Positions 1 through 7,089 are shown, numbered from the stretch's first letter. The stretch is 36,991 nucleotides of DNA from CAYYVJ01 sp964475115 (GCA_964475115.1 CAYYVJ010000011.1:1-36991), one strand, 5' to 3'. Numbers and translations are program-made. The notes: generated from the sequence alone by a model not told the origin.

Positions 1-28
1 TAAATTCACTATTATCATAATCTATCAC

Positions 29-508
29 CTACACAGTCAAGTCATAGTCATCTTTGTAAACTATGGCTTTTTTCACTATACTTCTTACCAACATAATAAC
101 TGAAGCTACTATCCATATTACAAAGATTGCGCCAATCATAGTCAGTGAAAGTAATGGTCCTGGTCCTCCGAAAGTACTCATATAATAGAATAGGAAAATT
201 GTTCCTATGGATGCTAGAATACACAAGGCTACTAAAATTTCTAATCCATAAGTAAACTTTAGACTAAATGTATTACCACGGTCGAATAACAAAAGTAAGT
301 ACATTATAATTCCTATTCCAGCTAATAATAATCCCAATAATAATTCACACATAATAAGAATGGGTTGCTTCGCGTACTCAAGCTCTGGATAAATATACAG
401 CATATCATTTGCTAATAGTGGCAGAATAAACACCCCAAATAGAATTACTCCAATTGAAAAAGTTATTATTAAGAGTTTTAAAATATTTGATGCTACATTA
501 ATCTTCAT
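29..508 (-). CDS. DUF2975 family membrane protein
   Basis: 159-residue, strongly hydrophobic protein with about four membrane segments (roughly residues 8-32, 48-75, 88-110 and 122-143). The length, the four-segment layout and the 'LYIYPELEYAK' stretch after the first segment fit the DUF2975 family, whose function is unknown. Family members are commonly followed by a small Cro-type helix-turn-helix regulator; the window ends 28 bases after this stop, so that neighbour cannot be checked. The start ATG at 508 has a GGAGG site 9 bases upstream and a near-perfect promoter at 583-611. The leader carries three short AGTAAAG copies of no clear meaning. The family call is by recognition of sequence character and is fairly, not fully, certain. 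Confidence 0.7.
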   Translation of the reverse strand: MKINVASNILKLLIITFSIGVILFGVFILPLLANDMLYIYPELEYAKQPILIMCELLLGLLLAGIGIIMYLLLLFDRGNTFSLKFTYGLEILVALCILASIGTIFLFYYMSTFGGPGPLLSLTMIGAIFVIWIVASVIMLVRSIVKKAIVYKDDYDLTV

Positions 509-582
509 TCAACTTTACCTCCAAAATATTCACTTCTTTACTTAGCTTCTTTACTGCTTTACTTATCTGTAGTCTTATCTAT

Positions 583-611
583 AGTATATTCTTTGTTTTT
601 GCAAATGTCAA
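583..611 (-). promoter_or_regulatory. Sigma-A promoter of the DUF2975 gene
   Basis: On the minus strand a perfect -35 TTGACA (606-611) is followed after 17 bases by TATACT (583-588), one mismatch from the consensus -10. It lies about 75 bases upstream of the start codon at 508. Confidence 0.75.
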
Positions 612-660
612 TATATTTTTATCGTTTTACGATAAACTTTAGCCTTAATACAATAAAACG

Positions 661-676
661 CTTCCCGACAGGGAAG
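661..676. terminator. Small GC-rich hairpin, possible terminator
   Basis: CTTCCC-GACA-GGGAAG is a perfect 6-bp stem with a 4-base loop, followed by a T-rich run on either strand (GTTTTT on plus, CGTTTTATT on minus). It lies beside the phased repeats at 720-803 and may be the end of an eroded mobile element. There is no intact gene upstream on either strand for it to terminate. Confidence 0.4.
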
Positions 677-681
677 GTTTT

Positions 682-704
682 TGGTTAATTGGCTGGTTAA
701 TTGG
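682..704. repeat. 11-bp direct repeat, two copies
   Basis: TGGTTAATTGG occurs at 682-692 and again at 694-704, separated by one base. It sits between the small hairpin at 661-676 and the 21-bp repeat block, so it may belong to the same degenerate element end. Together, 509-940 holds a promoter, these repeats and no credible gene. Confidence 0.6.
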
Positions 705-719
705 AAGGCGAGATGCCAC

Positions 720-803
720 TTTGTAAATTGAAAAGCAATCTTTGTAACCGAAAAGTGAATGTTTGTAAACGAGATGCAATTTTTGTAACCCAAATGCAGA
801 TTG
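720..803. repeat. Four phased ~21-bp repeats (TTTGTAA core)
   Basis: The core TTTGTAA begins at 720, 741, 762 and 782, a period of 21, 21 and 20 bases. Each core is followed by a related tail (AA/CCGA..GCAAT). The spacing of two helical turns puts every core on the same DNA face, as in arrays of protein-binding sites. Multiple subterminal repeats of this sort are known at the ends of IS21-family and Tn7-like elements, and IS debris lies beside it. No transposase of that kind is visible, so the origin is unproven. A minus-strand reading frame of 61 codons across the block has no ribosome site and is not credible. Confidence 0.55.
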
Positions 804-940
804 ATTTTTAACTTTTATTAGAGTATTATAATAAATATATGCATGTCAAAGGGAGGTCGACTCCCTCTCGATATTTTTGTAATCGGAGAATCCACCCCTA
901 ATTCCTTAGACAGATTAGTGGTTGGCGGCACGCAAATTTA

Positions 941-1378
941 TTATTTTTTGAGAAGAGCAGGTTTTAACATGATGTTTCTGGCGGGTACCAGTTCACATCC
1001 AAGTTTATGTAAGACTTTCTTCTCCATGATAAAAGTTAAACACTTCGTAAGGACTGCGATTGTTTAGCTTTTTTTCTTTTGTAGGAATTAATATGATTCA
1101 TCATTAAATTAATATCTTCCTGCGTAAGATCATTGAAGTTGGCTCCTTTTGGAAGTACTCTTCGTATCAGTTCATGGTTGACTTCAATTGCTCCCTTTTG
1201 ATATGGTTTGCCTGCATCACGGTAAAAAACACTAGTTCTCAATAATGGCTTTGTCTGACGATATTCAATCGCATTAGGATTTGAAAACTCGCTACCATTA
1301 TCGGTCAAAATAATATTGAAAAGTCTGTTAAATGTTTCTGCTCCTAAATCGTAATCCAGGAAGCGTTTTGTCAAGTAC
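941..1378 (-). pseudogene. IS30-family transposase, C-terminal remnant
   Basis: Read on the minus strand with two frame corrections this is the C-terminal ~145 residues of an IS30-type DDE transposase. The second catalytic Asp (TDNGSEF) and the Glu (YQKGAIE) are visible, followed by 'QEDINLMMNHINSYKRKK'. One extra base near 1067 shifts into 'NNRSPYEVFNFYHGEE' and another near 1017 into 'VLHKLGCELVPARNIM', which ends in LLKK-stop at 941. The N-terminal helix-turn-helix and first catalytic Asp are missing; homology stops near 1375. The gene is dead. Terminal inverted repeats were not identified. Confidence 0.85.
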
Positions 1379-1419
1379 CTTTTTTGATTTATTGACGCTT
1401 TTATTTTGAAAAAATAAGT

Positions 1420-1456
1420 AAAAAAAAAAACAGCAAACCTTTGTGATTTACTGTTT
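1420..1456 (-). terminator. Rho-independent terminator of the zinc-ribbon gene
   Basis: Arms 1428-1437 and 1447-1456 (AAACAGCAAA / TTTACTGTTT) pair at 9 of 10 positions, the tenth being a possible G-U. On the minus strand the stem is followed by a run of about ten T. It lies 38 bases past the stop of the zinc-ribbon gene. Confidence 0.8.
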
Positions 1457-1494
1457 CTAAAATTGTTCTATTCAATAAGACAAACTGGGATTTG

Positions 1495-1749
1495 TTACTC
1501 TTTAATCTTCTTTCCGCAATGAGAGCAATACTCACCATTATCCATGATTGTTTTGCCACAATGAGGGCACTTATTCCCAAACGCTCTTATAAGGCTACAT
1601 ATAAATATGGCTAAAAAACATGCAGCACTAATATATGCTTCAACCATAAACTCATAATTCCCATCCAAGAGTTTTACACCAATAATGGCAAGCGATATGA
1701 AATTAATTCCAAACGCAATCCATAATATCCATGTTGCAATCTTTTTCAT
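1495..1749 (-). CDS. Small membrane protein with C-terminal zinc ribbon
   Basis: 84 residues: two hydrophobic segments (about 4-24 and 36-56) and a C-terminal zinc ribbon with two CxxC knuckles (CPHCG...CSHCG). Tails of this kind are common on small bacterial membrane proteins of unknown function. The start chosen is ATG at 1749, which sits 5 bases after GGAGG; a GTG 12 bases upstream lies inside that ribosome site and is unlikely to be used. It has its own extended -10 promoter and a strong terminator, so it is probably monocistronic. No specific function can be given. Confidence 0.75.
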   Translation of the reverse strand: MKKIATWILWIAFGINFISLAIIGVKLLDGNYEFMVEAYISAACFLAIFICSLIRAFGNKCPHCGKTIMDNGEYCSHCGKKIKE

Positions 1750-1797
1750 AAGCACCTCCACATTAAATTAAAGTTTGTTTCACTTAATAACCTTGAT

Positions 1798-1806
1798 ATT
1801 ATAACA
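1798..1806 (-). promoter_or_regulatory. Extended -10 promoter for the zinc-ribbon gene
   Basis: Minus-strand TG-T-TATAAT is a perfect extended -10 element about 50 bases upstream of the start at 1749. No good -35 is seen at the normal distance, as is usual for extended -10 promoters. Confidence 0.45.
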
Positions 1807-1909
1807 TATTCAACAATAGCCAATTCCCCACCTGACTTAGCCCTTCTACTTTTTGCGTATCATATAAAAGCGTATTTCCCGTTCCATCAAGATTTACCTT
1901 ATATAGACT
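1799..1909 (-). pseudogene. DUF5050-like fragment
   Basis: A minus-strand frame bounded by stops reads 'SLYKVNLDGTGNTLLYDTQK', then 'VEGLSQVGNWLLLNML'. This resembles one blade of DUF5050-type beta-propeller proteins (pattern IYRVNLDGT..L..D....L.V.GDWIYY), which are common cell-surface proteins in Lachnospiraceae. It has no start codon or ribosome site and is stopped on both sides, so if the resemblance is real it is a scrap of a lost gene. Recognition rests on one short motif. Confidence 0.4.
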
Positions 1910-1937
1910 TCACCTGGATAACCAACGTCTTTTTTAC

Positions 1938-2017
1938 TTATTCTTCATCATATTCGTCTTCGTCATATTCCTCTTCATCATATTCCTCTTCATCATACTC
2001 CTCTTCGTCATACTCCT
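1938..2017 (-). CDS. C-terminal acidic repeat tail of a protein lost in the gap
   Basis: Five 15-bp tandem units end at a TAA at 1938. In the frame that uses this stop each unit encodes E-Y-D-E-E, giving a highly acidic, Tyr-rich C-terminus. The units start at 1943, 1958, 1973, 1988 and 2003, and the N run begins exactly at a unit boundary. The other frame (basic, Met-rich) is the one that would join to the oxidoreductase across the 100 N, but the N run need not reflect true length. The tail may therefore belong to the oxidoreductase or to another gene in the gap. The identity of the protein is unknown. Confidence 0.5.
1943..2017. repeat. 15-bp tandem repeat, five copies, at contig end
   Basis: Five copies of CTTC(A/G)TCATA(T/C)TC(C/G)T in perfect register, differing only at the degenerate positions. 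The assembly breaks at the end of the fifth copy, which suggests that the array continues and collapsed. Confidence 0.9.
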
Positions 2018-2117
2018 NNNNNNNNNNNNNNNNNNNNNNNNNNNNNNNNNNNNNNNNNNNNNNNNNNNNNNNNNNNNNNNNNNNNNNNNNNNNNNNNNNN
2101 NNNNNNNNNNNNNNNNN
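2018..2117. other. Assembly gap (100 N)
   Basis: Exactly 100 N, the usual placeholder for a gap of unknown length. The two flanks do not overlap, unlike the second gap, so real sequence is missing. Confidence 0.97.
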
Positions 2118-2674
2118 TCTAGAATATGAATATCTGTTTCAGTAAATTCATTTCCACCTGATATTTCTGGATTTGCTCTCCACTTTGAGGTGTCTGTAAT
2201 AGGTTTTGCATATCTAGCAATGTTAACACTTAATAGCTCTCCGATTGTTCCACTTTCAACTAATTCTTTTACCTTCTGAAACCGATTGAGACTTCGTCTG
2301 TAAAATGCTACGAATGCCTTCTTACCAACTTTATCAAATGCCTCTTTTATATTCAAACCTTGCTCGTAACTTAAGGCAAGTGGTTTTTCTATTAAGCAAT
2401 GTTTTCCGGCTTGTGCGCATAAAATGGCATAATCCATATGCATTTGAGGTGTAACTGCCACATATACAATATCAATTTCCTCATCCTTTAACAGCTCATT
2501 TACATCAGAATAAACACGTCCATGCTGATGCCTTTCAACCCATTCATGTGCTTTTGAGATCGTCCTATTCGTAATTCCTTTTAAAATAGAATTCTTCGAA
2601 AGATAAAGTCCTGGTCCATTTTTCACTTCTGTTACATCACCACAACCGATCATACCCCATACAATATTTTTCAT
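2118..2674 (-). CDS. Gfo/Idh/MocA family oxidoreductase, N-terminal part
   Basis: The first ~185 residues of an NAD(P)-dependent oxidoreductase usually about 320-340 long. The N-terminal Rossmann fold is present with 'WGMIGCGDVTEVKNGPG' (residues 5-21), 'VYVAVTPQMH' and the conserved 'EKPLALS' loop that carries the family's Lys. The start of the C-terminal domain ('SGGNEFTETDIHIL') runs into the gap. Members act on sugars, inositols or their derivatives, and the substrate cannot be told from this part. The start ATG at 2674 has AGGAG 6 bases upstream and a promoter at 2742-2770. The apparent continuation past the gap is in an arbitrary frame and should be ignored. Confidence 0.85.
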
Positions 2675-2741
2675 AATTTTCTCCTACCTGCTACTCTGAC
2701 AACATTATTAGCCAATACCCTGAATAGCTTTGAATAAATCA

Positions 2742-2770
2742 ATTTTACTCTAATGGCAAAATGTTTGCAA
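2742..2770 (-). promoter_or_regulatory. Promoter of the oxidoreductase gene
   Basis: Minus-strand TTGCAA (2765-2770), 17 bases, TAAAAT (2742-2747). It lies in the gap after purF, so the oxidoreductase is probably transcribed on its own. An inverted TTTGCAA/TTGCAAA pair overlaps the -35 and could be an operator. Confidence 0.5.
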
Positions 2771-2819
2771 TGCTTATTATTTATGTTGCAAATAGCAGAT
2801 TCATAAAAAAAACTTAGCT

Positions 2820-4229
2820 CTACTCTAGTCCTGATTTCTTTTGCCCATCTCCATTATTATCTCCAGTAAAGCAATTTGTGCAAAAAGGAAGGCTACAAAG
2901 TTTGCATGCCTCCTTAAGTCCCTCGATACTAATATATCCCAAACTATCTGCACCTATTTTTTTACAGATTTCATCCAAATTCAAATTATTGGCAATTAAT
3001 TTTTCTTCACTGTCTACATCTGTTCCATAGTGGCAGGTATAGAGAAATGGTGGAGATGAAATTCTCATATGTACTTCTTTCGCGCCTGCATTTTTTAGAG
3101 CACGGACAATTTTTTCACTTGTGGTTCCACGAACAATAGAATCATCCACAAGGACGATTCGCTTCCCTTTTACATTTGCCGCTAGAGGATTTAGTTTTAG
3201 TCTAACAGCATTTTCTCTTTGTGCATCTGTAGGATATATAAAACTTCTTCCTATATATCTGTTTTTTACAAAACCAGATAACAATGGAATACCACTTTCT
3301 GAACTATATCCACTTGCAGCCTCAAGTCCACTGTCTGGTACACCGCAAACCATATCAGCTGAGACAGGATACTCTTTTGCCAATATTTTCCCCATATTGT
3401 ATCTTGCTTCATATACGCTTAAATGATCAATCAGTGAGTCGGGACGTGAAAAATATACATATTCAAAAATACAAATACCACTATTCTTGGTTTTATTGGT
3501 AAGCTCAACCTTTTCATGAGTTATTTTTCCATTTTCAATCACAATAACTTCCCCTGCTTTTACATCTCTTACCAATTCAAAACCACAGCTATCAAGTGCA
3601 CAACTTTCAGAAGCGATAGCAATTCCATCTTTGCTTTGTCCTATACACAAAGGCCTATATCCATTCGGATCACGAACTGCAACTAGTTTATTATTACTAC
3701 ATAAAATAACAAGAGAAAAGGCTCCTTTTAACTGCTCTGCTGCTTGTATTATACCTTCTAGTTCATTTTCTCTTTTCATAACATGATATGCGATTAATGA
3801 TGAAACCACTTCACTATCTGAAGTTGCATGAAAATTAAGACCATAATTTTTCAATTTTTCTTTTATTTCCTTTGCATTGGTAACATTTCCATTATGTGCT
3901 GTTGCTAGTCTTCCTGTCAGATATTCTGCTATAAAAGGTTGTACATTTTCTACTGTATTATTTCCTGTAGTTGAGTAACGGTTATGACCGATTGCAATTT
4001 TACTCCCTGGAAATTTATCCAGTTCATTTCCATTAAATACTTCGCTTACAAGTCCTATCCCCTTTTCGCAGTAGATGGTATTATCAAAGATTGCAGCAAT
4101 TCCTGCACCCTCCTGTCCTCTATGTTGCAAAGCTAGTAATCCATTATATGTAATTCCTACTGCTTCCTCTGTAAGTACACTTACTCCAAATATTGCACAT
4201 TCTTCTTTCAATTTATCATGAAACTTCAT
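2820..4229 (-). CDS. purF: Amidophosphoribosyltransferase
   Basis: Catalyses the first committed step of purine synthesis, making phosphoribosylamine from PRPP and glutamine in the cytosol. At 469 residues it matches the Bacillus-type enzyme. After a ten-residue propeptide comes Cys11 (EEC-AIFGV), the N-terminal nucleophile of the glutaminase domain. The PRPP-binding loop 'IVLVDDSIVRGTTS' lies near residues 355-370. The C-terminal cysteines (YTCHYG and CKLCSLPFCTNCF) fit the [4Fe-4S] cluster of the Bacillus-type enzyme. It follows purC by 24 bases and is presumably co-transcribed from the purC promoter. Confidence 0.97.
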   Translation of the reverse strand: MKFHDKLKEECAIFGVSVLTEEAVGITYNGLLALQHRGQEGAGIAAIFDNTIYCEKGIGLVSEVFNGNELDKFPGSKIAIGHNRYSTTGNNTVENVQPFIAEYLTGRLATAHNGNVTNAKEIKEKLKNYGLNFHATSDSEVVSSLIAYHVMKRENELEGIIQAAEQLKGAFSLVILCSNNKLVAVRDPNGYRPLCIGQSKDGIAIASESCALDSCGFELVRDVKAGEVIVIENGKITHEKVELTNKTKNSGICIFEYVYFSRPDSLIDHLSVYEARYNMGKILAKEYPVSADMVCGVPDSGLEAASGYSSESGIPLLSGFVKNRYIGRSFIYPTDAQRENAVRLKLNPLAANVKGKRIVLVDDSIVRGTTSEKIVRALKNAGAKEVHMRISSPPFLYTCHYGTDVDSEEKLIANNLNLDEICKKIGADSLGYISIEGLKEACKLCSLPFCTNCFTGDNNGDGQKKSGLE

Positions 4230-4253
4230 AGGTTTTTATTATCCCTTCTGCAA

Positions 4254-4955
4254 TTATATCTTCATCCTCTTAAGCACAGTTTCATATCCACCTAGTACAT
4301 CTCCTAGATTGCGTCTAAATCTATCTTTATCAAGTTTTTCATTGCTTTTCATATCCCAAAAACGACATGAATCCGGGGATATTTCATCACAAAGGATTAC
4401 TTCTCCATTACATCTTCCAAATTCTATCTTAAAATCAATAAGCCTAATATCTATTTTTTCAAACAATTCACAGAGTAAAGAATTTATTTTTATAGCCTCA
4501 TTCGCCATATACTCTAACTCTTCTTTTGTAGCTAATCCTATTGCTGTAATTTGATTCTCGTTTATCATAGGGTCTCCTAGAGAATCACTTTTATAGCTAA
4601 ATTCAATAACGGTATTATTTAACTTTGTTCCTTCTGGAATACCGTATTTTTTTGAAAAACTACCTGCAGAAACATTTCTTATGATTACTTCCACCAAAAT
4701 AATCTCTGCTTTTCTAACTAAAATACTTGTCTCATCGATTACCTCTAGTAAATGAGTCTTTATACCATTTTGGGCTAAATATTCAAATATAATTTTAGAA
4801 ATCTCAGCATTGAGCTTTCCTTTTCCTGCAAGTTCCTCTTTCTTTTCACCATTAAGGGCTGTTGCAGTATCTTTATATTTGATGATATAACTACTATCAT
4901 CTTTTCCTGTATAAACTACTTTTGACTTGCCCTCGTATAAAACTTCCTTTGACAT
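4254..4955 (-). CDS. purC: Phosphoribosylaminoimidazole-succinocarboxamide synthase
   Basis: SAICAR synthetase joins CAIR and aspartate using ATP in purine synthesis. 233 residues, normal for the bacterial enzyme. Visible marks: the N-terminal 'EGKSKVVY', 'NVSAGSFSKKYGIPEG' and 'DFKIEFGR...LCDEISPDSCRFWD'. The start is ATG at 4955, with GGAGG 6 bases upstream. The open frame extends 45 codons further up, but that part lies over the leader hairpin and promoter and is not coding. purF follows. Confidence 0.97.
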   Translation of the reverse strand: MSKEVLYEGKSKVVYTGKDDSSYIIKYKDTATALNGEKKEELAGKGKLNAEISKIIFEYLAQNGIKTHLLEVIDETSILVRKAEIILVEVIIRNVSAGSFSKKYGIPEGTKLNNTVIEFSYKSDSLGDPMINENQITAIGLATKEELEYMANEAIKINSLLCELFEKIDIRLIDFKIEFGRCNGEVILCDEISPDSCRFWDMKSNEKLDKDRFRRNLGDVLGGYETVLKRMKI

Positions 4956-5004
4956 ATTCTTTCCTCCATTTGGATTAAAATTATAAAAGAACATCAGTTT
5001 TGCT

Positions 5005-5069
5005 TTAAAACAAAACAAAGGCGTCCACAATAAAAGAGTACTTGCTCTTTTATCGGTAAACGCCTTTGT
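5005..5069 (-). promoter_or_regulatory. Long structured leader hairpin upstream of purC
   Basis: The outer arms 5015-5024 and 5060-5069 (ACAAAGGCGT / ACGCCTTTGT) pair perfectly over 10 bp. The inner arms 5030-5038 and 5045-5053 pair over 9 bp with a 6-base loop, and an asymmetric internal loop separates the two stems. On the minus strand the structure is followed by GTTTTGTTTT. It starts about five bases after the predicted transcription start. It could be an intrinsic attenuator or a 5' stabiliser. It does not match my memory of the purine, ZTP or PRPP riboswitch consensus sequences. Confidence 0.6.
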
Positions 5070-5080
5070 GTACCAAAAAG

Positions 5081-5109
5081 ATAGTACCATATGTGTTTTT
5101 TCTTGTCAA
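5081..5109 (-). promoter_or_regulatory. Sigma-A promoter of purC-purF
   Basis: Perfect -35 TTGACA (5104-5109), 17-base spacer, -10 TACTAT (5081-5086). Transcription should start near 5074. Confidence 0.8.
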
Positions 5110-5253
5110 TATTTTTTTCACTAACCTACTCTTATTAATTGATCCTGCCTGTACTTGCGGCTATCACTAAATAGCCCCATCTCCTTCTTCTCCAGTACGA
5201 ATTCTATCTAAATCCCATCCTCTATTTCTTGAATTTATAAAAGCTTCTATAAT

Positions 5254-5277
5254 AGGCTAGTATATTATTACTAGCCT
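5254..5277 (-). terminator. Hairpin over the sdaAA stop codon
   Basis: AGGCTAGTA / TACTAGCCT form a perfect 9-bp stem around a 6-base loop; the sdaAA TAG (5271-5273) lies in the stem. The T tract beyond it on the minus strand is weak (CTATTATAG), so termination may be partial. The next ~150 bases hold no gene, only a start-less 27-codon frame ending near 5175 (reading ...RNRGWDLDRIRTG...). Confidence 0.45.
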
Positions 5278-6137
5278 GATATACACCTATTACAAGCGGA
5301 TGCTGTCACTGCACTTCCTCCCAGTGCTGTTTCTCTTAATTCCACTGGTATCTTTTTGCCTACTTTGAACATGGCTTCTACCATTTCATCAAAGGGAATA
5401 AATTGTTCAATTCCACTTAAGGATATCTCTGCACAAGTCAATGCATTGCTTACCCCCATAGCATTTCTACTTTGACAAGGGGCTTCTACAAGTCCTCCTA
5501 TAGGGTCGCAGACTAGTCCAAGCAAGTTCATAATAGCTGTAGTTGCAGCATCCATACATTGCTTTGGTGTACCACCCATAATTTCTGTTGCTGCAGCTGC
5601 TGCCATCGCAGATGCAATCCCTACTTCTGCCTGACATCCTGCTTCTGCCCCTGACACTGTAGCATTTCGCATTACAATATATCCGATTGCTCCAGCAGTA
5701 AATAGACCATTTATAATTTCTTCATCTGTCAAATAATGTTCTTCTTGTAATGCAAGTAATAGCCCAGGCACCACACCAGATGACCCTGCTGTTGGCGCAG
5801 CTACAATCAGTCCCATAGATGAATTTACTTCTAGTACTGCCATAGCGTAACTTATAGCCTTTGAAAGCAAGGTTCCAGCAATTGAATTTCCACTATTTCT
5901 TAACTTGCTAAGCTTAGCCGCTTCTCCACCAATTAATCCTCCCATAGATTTCACTTCTTCTTTTAAGGGAAGGTGTACTGCATCTTGCATAATGCATAAG
6001 GCCTTCTCCATTCTCTTATTTGTATCCTCTAAAGATGCTTCTGTCATAGAAACTTCTCTTTCGCGCATAATCTCAGAGATTTTACTTTTATGTTCTTCAC
6101 ATAAGATAAGTAATTCTAGTCCATTCTTAAAATCCAT
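5271..6137 (-). CDS. sdaAA: L-serine dehydratase, iron-sulfur type, alpha subunit
   Basis: Catalytic subunit of the oxygen-sensitive [4Fe-4S] L-serine ammonia-lyase, which turns serine into pyruvate and ammonia. 288 residues, the usual length. Family stretches visible: 'AAPTAGSSGVVPG' (about 113-125), 'GAEAGCQAEVGIASAMAAA', 'EAPCQSRNAMG' and the C-terminal 'TASACNRC'; the cysteines in these segments are the expected cluster ligands. It lies 16 bases after sdaAB, in one operon, as is normal for the two-subunit Gram-positive form. Confidence 0.95.
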   Translation of the reverse strand: MDFKNGLELLILCEEHKSKISEIMREREVSMTEASLEDTNKRMEKALCIMQDAVHLPLKEEVKSMGGLIGGEAAKLSKLRNSGNSIAGTLLSKAISYAMAVLEVNSSMGLIVAAPTAGSSGVVPGLLLALQEEHYLTDEEIINGLFTAGAIGYIVMRNATVSGAEAGCQAEVGIASAMAAAAATEIMGGTPKQCMDAATTAIMNLLGLVCDPIGGLVEAPCQSRNAMGVSNALTCAEISLSGIEQFIPFDEMVEAMFKVGKKIPVELRETALGGSAVTASACNRCISG

Positions 6138-6153
6138 ATTAACCTCAATTCTA

Positions 6154-6822
6154 CTATATTTGAACCAACATTGTTTGGGTTACATTTTCACTTTTGCTAA
6201 TATCATCAATTATCATTTGTGGTATCTTCTCATCGGATTCCACAATACTATAGGCAGTTGCACCCTTATCCTCACGATACAATTTCATAAAAGCAATATT
6301 TACATTGCAATCACTTAAGCATTTGGTAATATAGGCTACCACTCCTGGTCTGTCCCTATGAATTACAATTAATGTACTATATTCTCCTGTAAAATCTACA
6401 TCTACACCGTTAATCCTAACGATGCGGACTTTCCCTCCACCTACAGATTCTCCACGAACATCTAGACTCGTGCCTTCATGGTTAACTAGATGAATATCTA
6501 CTGTATTAGGATGTACTTCTGTTTCTGTATCATTTGCAATAAATTCAAAGTCAATTCCTGCCTCTTCTGCTAGTCTATAAGAATCTCGGATTCGTAAATC
6601 ATCAGTAGTAAATCCTAATATCCCTCCTAATAATGCAAAGTCTGTTCCATGACCCTTATAAGTCTTTGCAAATGATCCATAAAGGATGAATTCAGCCTTT
6701 TCAAGCTCTCCTTCTATCATTTTTCTAGCAAGCAATGCTATCGAAACAGAACCTGCAGTATGAGAACTAGAGGGACCTACCATATTGGGTCCCATTACAT
6801 CAAATACACTAATAAATTCCAT
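6154..6822 (-). CDS. sdaAB: L-serine dehydratase, iron-sulfur type, beta subunit
   Basis: Partner subunit of SdaAA, 222 residues. The N-terminal domain has the signature 'DVMGPNMVGPSSSHTAGS' (residues 8-25). The C-terminal third is an ACT domain ('VIHRDRPGVVAYITKCLSD', about 150-170), a fold that often senses amino acids. The ATG at 6822 has GAAAGGAG in front of it. It sits downstream of fbp and of a short GH43 remnant on the same strand, so serine breakdown may be co-expressed with gluconeogenic Fbp. Confidence 0.95.
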   Translation of the reverse strand: MEFISVFDVMGPNMVGPSSSHTAGSVSIALLARKMIEGELEKAEFILYGSFAKTYKGHGTDFALLGGILGFTTDDLRIRDSYRLAEEAGIDFEFIANDTETEVHPNTVDIHLVNHEGTSLDVRGESVGGGKVRIVRINGVDVDFTGEYSTLIVIHRDRPGVVAYITKCLSDCNVNIAFMKLYREDKGATAYSIVESDEKIPQMIIDDISKSENVTQTMLVQI

Positions 6823-6839
6823 AATCTACTCCTTTCAAA

Positions 6840-7085
6840 TTAATCCTCATACTTAAACCGATCAAAGTCAGCTGGAATCTCTGATAAATCCAGATATTCC
6901 GAATTGCTAATTGCATGTCCTATTATTTCCCAATTCACCATATCTTTTGAATGAGAAATCGGAATCGCAAGAAAATATTGAAAGGTTGAATTGACCATGT
7001 AGTAGTCATCTTCAACTCTTATAATAGAAGGGTCTGGAAAAAATCCTCTTTGCACTGGATTGTTATAGTATTTGTTGTTCTTCAA
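6840..7085 (-). pseudogene. GH43 beta-xylosidase remnant with internal deletion
   Basis: 81 codons. Residues 8-70 are a typical start of a glycoside hydrolase family 43 enzyme: 'NPVQRGFFPDPSII' carries the catalytic-base Asp (D18), then 'DDYYMVNSTFQYF' and 'ISHSKDMVNWEIIGHAI'. The last ten residues, ADFDRFKYED, look like the extreme C-terminus of the two-domain GH43 xylosidases, whose C-terminal sandwich domain often ends in A-x-FD-x-F-x-Y. The ~400 residues between, including the general acid Glu, are gone. A TTG start at 7085 has AAAGGAG in front, so a short peptide may still be made. It cannot be an active enzyme. Confidence 0.8.
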
Positions 7086-7089
7086 TATA

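Noticed and set aside
720..803. Short CRISPR array
   Set aside because: Units are only ~21 bp in total with degenerate cores and no separate spacers, and no cas genes are present.
843..1067. 74-codon plus-strand reading frame
   Set aside because: It lies antisense to the IS30 transposase remnant over most of its length and is explained by that coding sequence.
1934..2017. Basic Met/Lys/Arg repeat as the C-terminus of the oxidoreductase
   Set aside because: The frame depends on an arbitrary 100-N spacer, and oxidoreductases of this family do not end this way; the other frame gives an orderly acidic repeat.
4956..5090. 45-codon N-terminal extension of PurC
   Set aside because: It would begin at the -10 of the promoter and run through the leader hairpin; the ATG at 4955 has the ribosome site and the conserved N-terminus.
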